Below, one piece after another: positions 11,638 through 27,200 of a stretch of 53,796 bases of DNA (position 1 is its first letter; every line of letters begins with the position of its first letter). The stretch comes from Chytridium lagenaria (Eukaryota > Chytridiomycota > Chytridiomycetes > Chytridiales > Chytridiaceae), in contig JAHLKC010000195.1 in the NCBI GenBank assembly GCA_025449115.1, positions 1 through 53,796 of the forward strand, read 5' to 3'. Position numbers and translations under genes: made by a program. Under the pieces are notes generated by a model. It was given only the letters and a program-made list of their open reading frames with translations. It was not told the origin of the DNA and made no database searches.

Positions 11638-13249
11638 TTAATTAAAAAAAGCCTCTATAACAGAATCGAAAACACCATTGCTTCCAATCCCTTTTTTTTT
11701 GACTAGGACATGACCATAATCTCTCACAGCCATCACCTCCACCGTATCAAGATCGCCACCGAGAGAAGAGGCGAGATTGTTTTCGAATGAGGAGGCCATC
11801 GAAAGGAGAAAAGGCAGCAAGAAGAATTCGTGATATGGTGCTTTGCGTTGATTAATGAGCCCGCCCCTAACTAAAAAGCAGCACCTCAACGACCTTAGCC
11901 CCAGACTCAAAAGATTTTCTGATTGTATCGGCGTTTTGAAAAGAAGACACCAACTGTATATAAGATGATTGAAAAAATGTCAGCTTGAAGATATTGCGTA
12001 AATTTCCTCGCGATGTACGAAGATGCGGTGCCGAAAACCAAGTCCACCACTTTGTCCAGCTGTTCGTCGTCAGATGGAGCAAGACTTTAGAGTTTTAATT
12101 AAGGCGCCAAGGAGCCACCGCATCATCTTGCCGAAATTCGATTAACAGAGACCAAGTGCATCAGACGGAAGAAGTCAGCCTCGATCATCTCAAAAGAGTA
12201 ACCGCGTTTCCTTGTAAAATGACAAAGAAGCCTTATGTTAGGCGATGATTGTCCGGATCGAATGACACTGCATGGTTTCCAATCCAACGCGGTTATCCAG
12301 ACAAGGTAGAGCCCGGTCGACCAGATGTCCGGTCACTACCTGATGTTAGGAAGCCTAGCCAGTCTTTTGTACACACAAATGAGTAAAGCTGGCTCAATAA
12401 GTGAAGCTCGCTAAAACCGACTAAGTAATCATGATCTTGGTAATCATCTTGAAAAGTCAACCATACCATTTTGACTCGATCTGAGTTCATAGAGCGATGG
12501 TAAACTTGACGATGTCCGGTGGATCGAATATGGTAGAAGGAATCAAGGGTGGTCGCGGCCCGTTGTTGTTGAAGTGATTTTAGCAGAATGCCATAGTTTC
12601 CGCGCGTCTAAAGAAAACAGAGGGCTTCGGCTGTCAATTCATCGGAGATTATGTACTTTCCTAGCAAGCAAATGACAAGATCCCATTTCTTGGACCTTCT
12701 TGACCGCAACAAAGGCGAGGTCGATGACTCTTTTTGATAAGGACCATAAGAACATCCAGATCCAAGTTCAAGGCTTCTTCTACCATTTTGAGAAGGACGG
12801 CTGTTTTCGTCATGGTAGCGAATATCTGCCCCGCTGGCCGCAAGAGACATTTACAATAGAAAGCTTTCCGCACCATCCATAGCAGGATACAGCCCGTCAA
12901 GAACAGCCTTTCGGTTGGCTTTATCAACCAGGTAGCCGTCATCGTCGTACTTTTTCCCGCCCACACAGAGTGTTGACGACGACGGCACCAAGATACTTGA
13001 TGGACAGATAGACAGAAGTGGACGGTTCCCCCAAAGCCATCCATTTGATTTCTTTAGGGTAGATGCGGACGAAATCGCCTTGCGTCGTGCAGCATAGAGA
13101 GCAAGTTTTGACGGGCAAACGATACCATCACGCAATGTTCTTGAGAGAATTCGGCATTTCAACCACCTCGTAGGAATGCAAGTAGATGCCGATGCTGAAA
13201 GCGTTTCGGGGGACATTAAGCAAAAAGTCATAGAGTCAACGTTTTTCAT
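11638..13249 (-). pseudogene. Fragmented coding sequence, family not recognised
   Basis: Several minus-strand stretches have the look of protein-coding sequence but change frame repeatedly. Examples are YEVVEMPNSLKNI (about 13150), VRIYPKEIKWMALGEPS (about 13030-13080), SIKYLGAVVVNT (about 12980), KYDDDGYLVDKANRKAVLDG (about 12900), MNSDRVKMVWLTFQDDY (about 12450) and NADTIRKSFESGAKVVEVL (about 11900). No continuous frame, start or splice set joins them. They could be one decayed gene or several. I do not recognise a family. The repeated frame changes match the one-base indels seen in conserved genes of this window, so an intact gene in the organism is possible. Confidence 0.35.
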
Positions 13250-13736
13250 CGAATAAAAGACGCTTTCAGCTTGCTATTCCAGGTGCTTTGGAAGGTCGTT
13301 CTCCGACTTTGCGCCGACCATCGTCCGAGCTCAACGTCTTTTGTGGTGTTAACACGGGCCTGCCCAAGACGGTACACTCCAATTCAACAAGAGTTTTTTG
13401 CCTAAACTTTCATCTCAATTCTACATTTCAGAAATTTGTATTTATTATTCGAGAACCAAAATCAAAGAGTCCGGATTTTACATCAGCGGAGTTCGTTTGT
13501 GCAGCAAAAGCCGTCATTCCACCTCCAGTGCAAGAAACGTGCATTGCAGTCGGTTCCCAACGTCGTTCCAGTGAAAACATCGTCTAGATTTCCTCATCAT
13601 CTTAGCCCTTCTCAACTTTACACCTTTGCACATATCACCTCTTTGAAACCAAGCGTCTCTCCTCTTTAAATCTCCCACCAACCTCCCATCTTGAGCACCC
13701 ATCCGCCCAATCTTCTCGCCTGTGTAAAGTTTATCT

Positions 13737-16668
13737 ATGCGCCCCGTCGCGCGATACAGTATTGAGATGTACCCACGAGCGCCTTTGCAATCCACCTCCC
13801 AAAACAGAGGAAGCATTGGCACTGTCGGACGTTTCAACGACGACTACCAATCCCATCGCCAATCCCTTACCGCTTTACCTCCAAGCAGTCCTGCGAAACC
13901 TCAGGCTGCTGCATATCCGGTCTTTAAGCGCAATTTGGATCAGAGCTGTTCTATGGGTGTCCGAACAAATCCTCAACCGCCTCTTCGCTCGTTGATGGCA
14001 TACGCTCCAGTGCAAGAGCGGGATGTGACATCTATTGAGCTTACGAATTCCACCGCCACTTTTAATATTGCCCAAGTGTCAAGCGTACCAATTCAACATG
14101 ACATCAAGGACTATTGTTCAAGGCCCGTCTCCTTTGGCGCATCTCACGATGTTGAATCATCAAACTCACCAATTTCTCCACCAGACTCTCTCGCAACAAA
14201 TGAGAGATTCTCTCTATTATCTACTCTTTCTCATTGCAACGTGATTGCGGATTCAACACTCAGGTCCGGTGTTGTGTTGTCATCTCCTAGCAGCGCAAGC
14301 ATTCAAGATGCTTTGTCGTTACAGGATGAGGCTTCTATTGATATGTACGAAACGGACAGTGATGCTTCTTCGATAATGGGGGAATCGGTAGATCAACCCA
14401 TATCATTTTGGGACCTTTATCAAACTCTGGCGTATGCCATCTTCTTAAACGTGACGACTTTGGATGACCGTAAACAAACTTTGAACGATGTTGCGGATGT
14501 GCAGATTGATGTTGCTAGGCGGAACGTCTACACTGAGCTATGGCGCGTGGAACATGCTTTATGGATGTACGGTGGTGGGAGAATGAGAGAGGTGAATGAG
14601 TATCTAAGGATTGTTGGTGCTAAGGATGGAAAGCACTTTGCAAACTTGGCGTTTTGTGATCAGGTCGATTTGGATGATTGTGTTTACGCAAATAGGACTG
14701 AAAGGACGTCTCGAGGATCAGACGTTGTATCCTGCAAAAGTTCTTACCGTCTATCTTTGAAATCCGCTAAACCATGCCTGACAGATGAATCAAGCTTAAA
14801 CTTTTTCGACACTTTAAGCGAAGACAGTCCATTATTGATATGGTGGCATCGTATCCGCATATGAAGCCACGCAGCTTCAGCTCCTCCATACGATCGGGAT
14901 CTTCATCAAGGCTACAAAGCTTACACAATTCTCCTCTTCTTGATGATGAGACTGGCTCAAATCTTGTGAATGCATCGACGCTTGGGGATTCCGATCGAAC
15001 CTCTGACCTTGCCTTATCTCACTGGATGAGACCGACATCTGCAACGTCAAGATCGCCGTTTTTGTTGGAACAGAGGGGGTTGAGTGGCTTGCTGATGAAG
15101 GTAGACCTGATCGTTTGTATTGTACAGTATTATTGGATCTGTTTTTGTCAGGGATTTAAGGACAATCACTGGAAAATGAGCGCGATGGGATGGTGGTGCA
15201 TCGTTCCCATCCTTGTTTAAATGGAGATGTATCGCCGGGTTTATGTGACAAGGATGACGACGGTGTGGGTGTTGGCCTGCTTGCTGATGAGACTTTGATG
15301 TTTGTTGATATTCCGAGTGCGAGAAACTCTGACGGAGCATTGTCGCTGTGTTTGCTTGAAGGGGATACCGAGTTGCTTCAGGATATCTGTGCTCCTGATC
15401 GTATCTGTAGTGTGAGTGTCAGAGACTCTACTGATGGCAGTTATTTGGGGACGCTTCATTTGAATGTGAGTCTCCTCGTTTGGTGTCGCGTTTTTCTGGG
15501 AATGCCATGGATGGTTTGAAGTCGGTTTGTGGATTCAATGCTGGGCTGAGGAGTGATGGGTACCGTTAGTAGCTGCTCGGAGTGAGGAGTGTCAACAGTT
15601 TCGTGGGGAATGTTTGAGTAGTGACGTTGACAATGGTTTACCATCTTGCTTAAAGACGGGACCCGTAAGTTCCCGTTCGCTGCAAAAACAAACTTGGAAA
15701 GCGGGTAATGGGTTAAAAAAACAGGACTGGGAGCGATCATGTTGATACCCTTAACTTTCAGAAGAGGAAGGTGAACCGGTGTCGTCATGTTGAGGATTCT
15801 GTGAGAGGGTCAAGCGTGTTTGATATTGCGAATGAGGATGCTGCGCGGGTAAGTTTATTTTTCTTATACCTATGCTCAATTTTTGTTCTAAGTATTCGTC
15901 TTCCTTTCTCTTTTTTACTTTTTGTCCACGGTGTTTGCCACCAGAACTTTAACATCTACTTTTCGTAAAGGGACCACAACTTGTTGACTCGAAAAGAATC
16001 GTGGATGAACTTTTTGACGCTATTTGCGCTGATGTACCGTCTTTGGATCGCAAAAGCATCTCACAAGAAAAGGCATCGAACCTGTCAGCAATGCATCCAA
16101 AACAAAGGCCTTTTTGCCTACCATTATGAGACGAGTGGGTGATTTCTTTTCGCCGTCAAGCAAAAGACGCCACGAAAGCACAGTCGATACATCGGATGTC
16201 GTCGTCAACCGGGAAACTGATAAAGTCAATGTTGATCTGGATCTTATCGCGCCTTATGGCCCAAAGGACGCAACCAGGAACAAGACACTGCCTATTATTA
16301 CGAGGCGGTCGGACGGCTTTTTTTCAATAGAGTCAATACAAGCGTTACGACTCTGAAGAACATTTAGCGACGACAGACACTTTGTGCCGGGAGGTTTTTT
16401 GAAAACAACGCCCAAAGTCACATTTGTTAAGGAAGACGATGGATTGAATGCGAATCTAGAAGAAATTCCGAGATTGGAACATGCTGCGGAGAGTATTGAT
16501 GGAGGAGGGAAAGATTCGAGAACGGGGATGAACTTTGGTGGGCCGAGAAAGAAGGGAAAAGTTTTGAGGACGCTTTGTCAAAGTATGAGAGGGTTTGGGA
16601 AGATGACGGGTGCCATTATTGGTGGTATTCTTTATGGTATTAGAAGTAGTGAGGCTCGTCGTGGGTAG
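13737..16668 (+). CDS. Multi-exon hypothetical protein with internal frame breaks
   Basis: The main frame, 13737 to about 14830, encodes a Ser/Pro-rich N-terminal half and then a better-ordered region (ISFWDLYQTLAYAIFL, DDRKQTLNDVADVQ, RRNVYTELWRVEHALWMYGG). Coding character continues in another frame (MVASYPHMKPRSFSS, 14840 on) to a GTAGAC donor near 15100. It carries on through segments around 15190-15463, 15590-15660 (donor GTAAGT after KTGP), 15760-15850 and 15970-16356, and ends in 16384-16668 (GGPRKKGKVLRTLCQSM). At least three joins need a one-base shift rather than an intron: near 14825, 15180 and 16100. No domain is recognised. The short tail is basic with a Gly-rich stretch. Treating this as one gene is an inference from continuous coding quality on one strand. 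Confidence 0.45.
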
Positions 16669-17888
16669 ACTTGTTAATGCGGTAGAGGGAGGCATGATAT
16701 GCAGAGAGCTTGCGTGTTTTTGTTGTGTTTTGATGGTGCGTAAGTGTTTACCAGTAAGGTGATGAGTAGCTTCGGCTCCCGCCCACCCCTTACATTTAGG
16801 AACTTTATTCTTGTTTAATGTTTTTTGTATCTATATCACTCGTCGTTAAGCTTTTGTGCATATGATGTTGTTTGTTTTGGTTGTCTGTGTTTTTTTTTTT
16901 GTTTGTTTTTGTTTTTCCATTCTTTTTTTAAAAGGTTCGGCCTTTAAATTGTTCCACCTTGCTTTGGTCGTTGGTTGATCGACCATTATCGATTACCTTT
17001 TTCCTTGGTTTTGTTTTATCAGCTTCGCAACATCTGTCGTTTGTGATTCTGTTGTGATTCTGTTTTACTTGTTTTTTCGCAACGTCTAAAGGGTCACGCA
17101 CTTGATTCCTGTACTCGTTGTTTTGGTTTTTTTTGGTTTTTTTTGGCACGTTCTTTTTGACGCAAAGAAAGCTGCTGGCAGCCTCTTCGCCTTTGACAAT
17201 ATATGGAATTGTGCTTTTTGTTTCACTTTATGGACACTTTTAAGGATTGACTTGTATAATATGCAAGTTGTGTGCTCCTATTAGCCTACCCTAGTCTACC
17301 CGTTAATACGGTTCTCACCACTAACGTCGAACTTTTGTCTAAATCGCGTTTTTTCAAAAAAGAAAAAGAAAAAAAAAGTGTGTACATACTCTTCAGAAGT
17401 ATTTAAAATATGGCAAAAAATCCCCATCAACGCCTTTACCGACGCTCTGGCTTGACTCTGGGACAATTTATTCATGTGACGTACTGGCCAGATCATGCGC
17501 TAGTAATTTGACCACAGTGGATAGTTACAGATCCCGCGGATGGTCTCAATTCTTATGGTTGTTGGTTGAATATTTCTGTGCAGCTACATAAGACGTTAGG
17601 AATGGTTCGATATTCTGAAAGCGCTATTGACTTCATAATGCCAGCTCCGATGCTATGACATAAGGCGCCGAGATCTAAAAGAATTCATCAAAAGCTTACA
17701 CTTTTTCATTAACTCTCGTTTATTAATATCAGTATCAAACCCTTATCTAAAATACCCATCCCAACACTCATGATAACCACAAAAAAAACCACAAAACCCA
17801 ACGAAACCTGAATACGTTAACAAAGCCCACACAAAAGCGGCAAATACAAAATCATCGAAAACAACAAAAAAAGAGAGAGTTTTTCGTT
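16669..17888. other. Intergenic, T-rich low-complexity sequence
   Basis: Includes repeated GTTTTGGTTTTTTTT-type runs (16880-16920, 17120-17150). It separates the 3' ends of the convergent hypothetical (+) and Polo-like kinase (-) genes. No gene is supported. Confidence 0.5.
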
Positions 17889-21068
<3,180 letters not shown>

Positions 21069-21250
21069 TTGTCCTGTCCCCGTCCTCTCACTCGAGCTGT
21101 CCGGAATGGATTAATCTTTTTTCGATGTCCGATGCTGTAAATTTCTTTTGAGCACTCACATGGTTGCTGAAAGGGAGAGGTCGTATGATGTGCTGGTAAC
21201 GACGGTAAGAAAGTCACGGAAAGCAGGAAGGCTGATGCTTTCTGGAGTAG
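21069..21250. promoter_or_regulatory. Shared upstream region of divergent PLK and POT1 genes
   Basis: The two predicted start codons, PLK at 21068 (-) and Pot1 at 21251 (+), lie 182 bp apart and point away from each other. Both 5' leaders and any core promoter elements must therefore overlap here or be bidirectional. No specific binding site was identified by eye. Confidence 0.5.
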
Positions 21251-23181
21251 ATGGCGAGCGATGTGATGCTCGCACCTGCCTCGATTGGGATGTTGAGAAC
21301 GGATATGGAGGTTCCGTTGATCTTTGGGATAGCTACCCAAGTGACCCCAGCAAGAAAAGCAACAAGGGGTGCAGGTAAGTTCTCAAGCTGTATCCATTGG
21401 ATCTAACGGGTGCTTGGGTATTCAGACTGGATCCTGTCATGTTGCATCAAGGATCCAAGCTCATCCTTTGAGCTTCGTCTCAACCTTTTCAAACCATCAA
21501 GAGAAGACTTCCCCCCCGACATCCCACTCCACCGAATTATCTGCATCACTCACATCCGAGTAATATATACCCCCTGTTCACCTCTTTCTTACTCTTTGTA
21601 GACGCAAACCTTTCAAGATAAACTCGTCGCTGTTTCAACAAAGCAATCCCAAGTTATTCTCTGTCCTGAATATATTGATAAGGGATCAGAGTTATGGCCT
21701 TACAAACCTATCATTACGCAGCTGTTGGATTGGAGGCAGAGTGAACTAAAGAATGCGGGGGTTGTACGGACGATGAATGTATCTACGTCTCTGGCTATAA
21801 CGCAAAATGTGTCAAAGCGGAGAGTCGCGACTGTTGCAGAGCTGAAGCCGAACATGTTTTGCGATATGTATTGTCAGGTAACTTGACACCTTTGTCTTTC
21901 GATATTCCTTTCAAAAGTCGTCTTTTTACTCCTTACAAGTTCTGTTTTTTGCTTGTTTTTTGGTCAATAAAAGCTACTTTGACTGAAAGATCAACGTAGG
22001 TCATCTCAATCCCTAACCCAGAACGCACCCAGCGTTTCGCATCCATCATTATATCCGACTTCACAAGCAATCCCATGATCACGTAAGCCCTTTCAAAATG
22101 AAAAAGACCTTCTTTTAATTGGAAAGCAACTTCAACTCCCCTTTACGTAATTCTAATTCAAATTATAGATGGGGTGGATCACTCCTTTGGGTCTCGAAAA
22201 CTTCCTCCTGAAATGGCATTAGCGTGTTCACTCTGGTGTTTCATCCCCCCACCCTTTAGCCTTCTAACCCTTTAAGGGATGAACATGCTCATTTCTGCAA
22301 GACTTAAGACTCGGCGATTACGTGTTTCTCCGCAACGTCCGTGTGAAAAACACGAGAGGGTTTTTTGAGGCCGCGCTCCATGGAAACTCAAATCCGAAGA
22401 ATAATGGAACATTGATAACGACGGTGGATAGTTTGTTACCAGAGGTTCTAAATCTACGAACGTGAGGGACACGATGTTGGTTGAATTTTTTGACGCTAAA
22501 TTTAGACGGTCGCTGAAATTAGATATGGATCTTGGACATCCACATGTAAACAAGCTCTTTGTTCTCCCAATTCTCAACATATTCTTTTGGTGCGAAAAGG
22601 TCTTGTAGAGATAAGTCATTCCCGCCAGCCTCAATACGTCAACTCCAAACCAACTGTTCCGGCGCCTTTGAATGTCGCGTCAAGGTTGCCGATATGATAC
22701 CGACAACATTGAAGATTTGACGTGCAGATCTTGTGCGGCGTGTGTTGTGCAGTGAGTTTATTACATTTTCCTTTACACCCCCTTTATTTAAGTCATTATT
22801 TATCCGTTGACCTAGTTTACAATTTCTGTCCATTAGAGCAAGAAGCGATAGTGAATTCTGTAAATGCGGTGCACCTTTTCAGTATGAATATTTTTTCAGT
22901 CTCCTCTTAACCGACGGGACCGGGTTCTCCTGTAATCGTATCCGGAGACGACGCGGTATTCTTTCCACATTTTCATAAAAAACTAATGATATTGTTTAAG
23001 AAACAACTTCTCTGCGATCTTCCACCGTCAGTCTTGTCCATAATGAGGAAATGAAGGAACGCGTGGGGTTGTTGCTGGCAAGGTAATTTCGAAACCGGGT
23101 TTGGAGCGGTATTTTGCATGTCATGTGAAGGCGTTAAGACGGGTAAGGGGTGACCGGTATAAGATTTTTGGGACACAATAA
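21251..23181 (+). CDS. Protection of telomeres 1 (Pot1) homologue, frameshifted
   Basis: Pot1 binds the single-stranded telomeric overhang in shelterin. Exons 21251-21374, 21426-21559, 21602-21877 and 22000-22082 join in phase. The start MASDVMLAPASIGM follows an in-frame stop. OB1 (Telo_bind) is seen as VPLIFGIATQVTPARK then RGADWILSCCIKDPS and LRLNLFKPSRED. OB2 begins at ELKPNMFCDMYCQ and runs to LRLGDYVFLRNVRVKN and LHGNSNPKN near 22300-22400. An OB3-like part has FECRVKVADMIP and a Cys cluster (CRSCAAC) near 22660-22740, CKCGAPF and LLTDGTG near 22860-22920, and a C-terminus ending LERYFACHVKAL...YKIFGTQ at 23181. One-base frame changes occur near 22291, 22700 and 22923. Either the gene is decaying or the assembly has indels. 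Splice sites and conserved motifs remain good, which favours indels. Confidence 0.85.
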
Positions 23182-23446
23182 TTGGTAAAAGGGTGTGTGC
23201 ATACTTTTTTCCCAAGTGGGGATGATTGAGCTAGGAGACCTTTTTCGTGTTGCCCATGGATTCGTTCATGATGAGGTGGGAAGGTCGAATAGGTTTGTTT
23301 TTTTATTTTGCAATGGCATTCTTGGTCTTTCATTTGCGGGGATGGTGAGAAGACGTTGGGGAATTCATTTTATGGAGACGTTTCGATGTCATATTATTTA
23401 TTATCTTTTCTTTTCGCTCCGTGAGCATTTCTGTTTGGCTTTTGGA

Positions 23447-23865
23447 AAAATATGGGAATGGACTCCAAACGCAATGTGAGCTTTAAGCGGGTTGTTTTGT
23501 GATGGTTTGACGTGCACGTTCTTTTCAACACAAAAGCTGGTGACGGCGGTTCTTTTCGCGCAAAAAACTGTACGCAAAAGACCCGCATCTCTCAATAGCG
23601 AATACAACGGTTCACCAAAACGATACTTTTGTTTGATGTTGTTTTCGGTCGTTTTCCTTTATTTTTCCATGCATGGTTTCTGTGTATAGGGTTTTGGAAA
23701 ATGGGAATGGACTCCAAACGCAATGTGAGCTTTATGTGGGGTGTTTTTGTGATGGTTTGACGTGCACGTTCTTTTCAACACAAAAGCTGTGACGGCGGTT
23801 CTTTTCGCGCAAAAACTGTACGCAAAGACCCGCATCTCTCAATAGCGAATATGACGGTTCAACAA
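23447..23865. repeat. Direct repeat pair, about 160-bp blocks 248 bp apart
   Basis: A block containing ATGGGAATGGACTCCAAACG, then TGATGGTTTGACGTGCACGT, then CCCGCATCTCTCAATAGCGA occurs at about 23447-23605 and again at about 23694-23860, differing only by a few substitutions and one-base indels. No ORF shared by both copies is convincing. The pair sits between the end of the Pot1 gene and the start of the formyltransferase-derived array. Confidence 0.85.
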
Positions 23866-24269
23866 AAAAAAAAAAAAAAGACAAAACCGGTATCGTTACA
23901 AACGCAAAGTCGTTTATCAAGATCTCTTACATAAAGCAATGTCCGTTTGTTTGTTGCTTATCCTACGTCGGGGATACCTAATCGTGCAAGAGGGGTAAAA
24001 GAAGGTCGCGTGGACTTTACACTTAATTTGCACGCGTCACGATACACGCGGAACCCACTTGATCCACAGCACCATACCCCCACCCCACCTCACATTCTCA
24101 TTCTAAACGTTCCTCCCGGCCCATTCACAGCTGCTGCCACCCACAAACGTAATAAAAATATCATCATGTCACAAACCTATTTCAAACAGAATGGTCATGG
24201 TCAAGGTCTCGTAAATACCTTTGAGTATACACCCTCCCAAATAAATAAATATATATGTATATATATTCA

Positions 24270-27200
24270 TAAAAAACCGCACCTCTCCACTCTTATACCC
24301 ATTCCAAAACGCTTTGCACCCACTTTATTCCGTCCCTACTTGACAGCTTCCCACAACAACATTCTCCAAACACCTCCCACCACACGCCGTCAAGTTCACG
24401 CACATCATCAACAAAAGAATATATTCAAATAAACCGCACCTCTACGCTCTTATACCCCATTCCAAAACGCTTTCGCACCTATTCATTCCGTCCCTCCTTG
24501 ACAACTCCACAACAACATTCTCCAAACACTTTACCACCAAATACCTCCCACACGCCGCCAAATTCACGCACATCATCACCAAAAGAATATATTCAAATAA
24601 ACCGCACCTCTCCACTCTTATACCCATTCCAAAAACGCTTTCGCACCCACTTCATTCCGTCCCTCCTTGACAGCTCCCCCACCAACAACCCTCCAACCAC
24701 CTCCCCACACACACACCATCACATCCCAAATTCACGCAACATCAACAAAAGAATATATTTCAAATAAACCGCACCTCTCCACTCTTATACCCATCCAAAA
24801 CGCTTTCGCACCTACTTCATTCCGTCCCTCCTTGACAGCTCCCACAACAACACTATCCTCCAAACACCTCCCCCACACACACCATCACACCCCAAATTCA
24901 CGCTCCATCACCAAAAAATATATTCAAATAAACCGCACCTCTCCACTCTATACCCATTCCAAAACGCTTTCGCACCCACTTTATTCTGTCCCTCCTTGAC
25001 AGCTCCCACAACAACACTATCCTCCAAACCTTTTCCTCCAAACACCTCCCACCACGCCCAAGAATTACGCACATCATCAACAAAAGAATTATTCAAATAA
25101 ACGCACCTCTCCACTCTTATACCCATTCCAAAACGCTTTCCCCCACTTCATTCCATCCCTCCTTGACAGCTCCCACAACAACCCTATCCTCCAAACACCT
25201 CCCCACCACACACTCCCAAATTCACGCATACATCAACAAAAGAATATATTCAAATAAACCGCACCTCTACACTCTTATACCCATTCCAAAACACTTTCGC
25301 ACCCTACTTTATTCCGTCCCTCCTTGACAGCTCCCACGACAACCCAATCCTCCAAACACCTCCCCACCACACGCCGTCAAGTTCACGCACATCAACAACA
25401 AAAGAATATATTCAAATAAACCGCACCTCTACACTCTTATACCCATTCCAAAACGCTTTCGCACCCACTTATTCCGTCCCTCCACCTTGACAGCTCCCAC
25501 AACAACACTATCCTCCAAACACTTTACCACCAAATACTCCTACACACCCGCAAGTTCACGCTCATCATCAACAAAAGAATATATTCATAAAAACCGCACC
25601 TCTGCACTCTTATACCCATTCCAAAACGCTTTCGCCCCCACTTCATTCCGTCCCTCCTTGACAGCTCCCACACCAACAACCCTCCAACCACCCACACACA
25701 CACCATCACACTCCCAAATTCACGCTCCATCATCAACAAAAGAATATATTCAAATAAAACCGCACCTCTACACTCTTATACCCATTCCAAAACGCTTTCG
25801 CACCCACTTATTCCATCCCTCCTTGACAGCTCCCACAAACAACACTATCCTCCAAACACTTTACCACGAAATACCCTCCCACACACCATCACACTCCCAA
25901 ATTCACGCTCCATCACCAACAGAATATATTCAAATAAAACCGCACCTCTCCACTCTTATACCCATTCCAAAACGCTTTCCCACCCACTTTATTCCGTCCC
26001 TCCTTGACAGCTCCACCACCAACAAACCCTCCAACCCTCCCCACACACACCATCACACTCAAATTCACGCACCATCATCATCACCAAAAGAATATATTCA
26101 AATAAACCGCACCTCTACACTTATACCCATTCCAAAACGCTTTCGCCCCCACTTTATTCCGTCCCACCTTGACAGCTCCCACGAACAACCCTATCCTCCA
26201 AACACCTCCCCACACACACACCATCACACTCCCAAATTCACGCACATCATCATCAACAGAATATATTCAAATAAACCGCACCTCTACACTCTTACACCCA
26301 TTCCAAACGCTTTCGCACCCACTTTATTCCGTCCCTCCTTGACAGCTCCCACAACAACACTATCCTCCAACCACCTCCCCCCACACACACCATCACACTC
26401 CCAAATTCACACTCATCATCAACAGAAGAATATATTCAAATAAACCGCACCTCTACACTCTTATACCCATTCCAAAAAGCTTTCGCACCCACTTTATTCC
26501 GTCCGTCCTCGACAGCTCCCACAACATTCTCCAAACACCTCCCCACACACACACCATCACACTCTCAAATTCACGCATACATCAACAGAATATATTCAAA
26601 TAACCGCACCTCTACACTCTTATACCCATTCCAAAAAGCTTTCGCACCCACTTTATTCCGTCCGTCCTCGACAGCTCCCACAACATTCTCCAAACACCTC
26701 CCCACACACACACCATCACACTCTCAAATTCACGCATACATCAACAGAATATATTCAAATAAACCGCACCTCTACACTCTTATACCCATTCCAAAACGCT
26801 TTCGCCCCCACTTTATTCCGTCCCTCCTTGACAGCTCCCACAACAGCACAACCCTCCAAACACCTCCCCACACACACACCATCACACTCCCAAATTCACA
26901 CACATCATCAACAAAAGAATATATTCATAAAAACCGCACCTCTACACTCTTATACCGATTCCAAAACGCTTTCGCCCCCACTTCATTCCGTCCCTCCTTG
27001 ACAGCTCCCACAACAACAACCTTCCAAACACCTCCCCACACACACACCATCACACTCCAAATTCACGCACATCATCATCAACAGAATATACTCAAATAAA
27101 CCGCACCTCTCCACTCTTATACCCATTCCAAAACGCTTTCGCACCTACTTTATTCCGTCCCTCCTTGACAGCTCCCACCACCAACAACCCTCCAACCACC

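Noticed and set aside
22272..22634. 120-codon minus-strand ORF
   Set aside because: It is the antisense of Pot1 OB2 coding sequence, which has clear family motifs on the plus strand.
25487..26443. 318-codon plus-strand ORF rich in Thr, Pro and His
   Set aside because: It is antisense to the formyltransferase-derived tandem array; its apparent protein repeats are the array's period.
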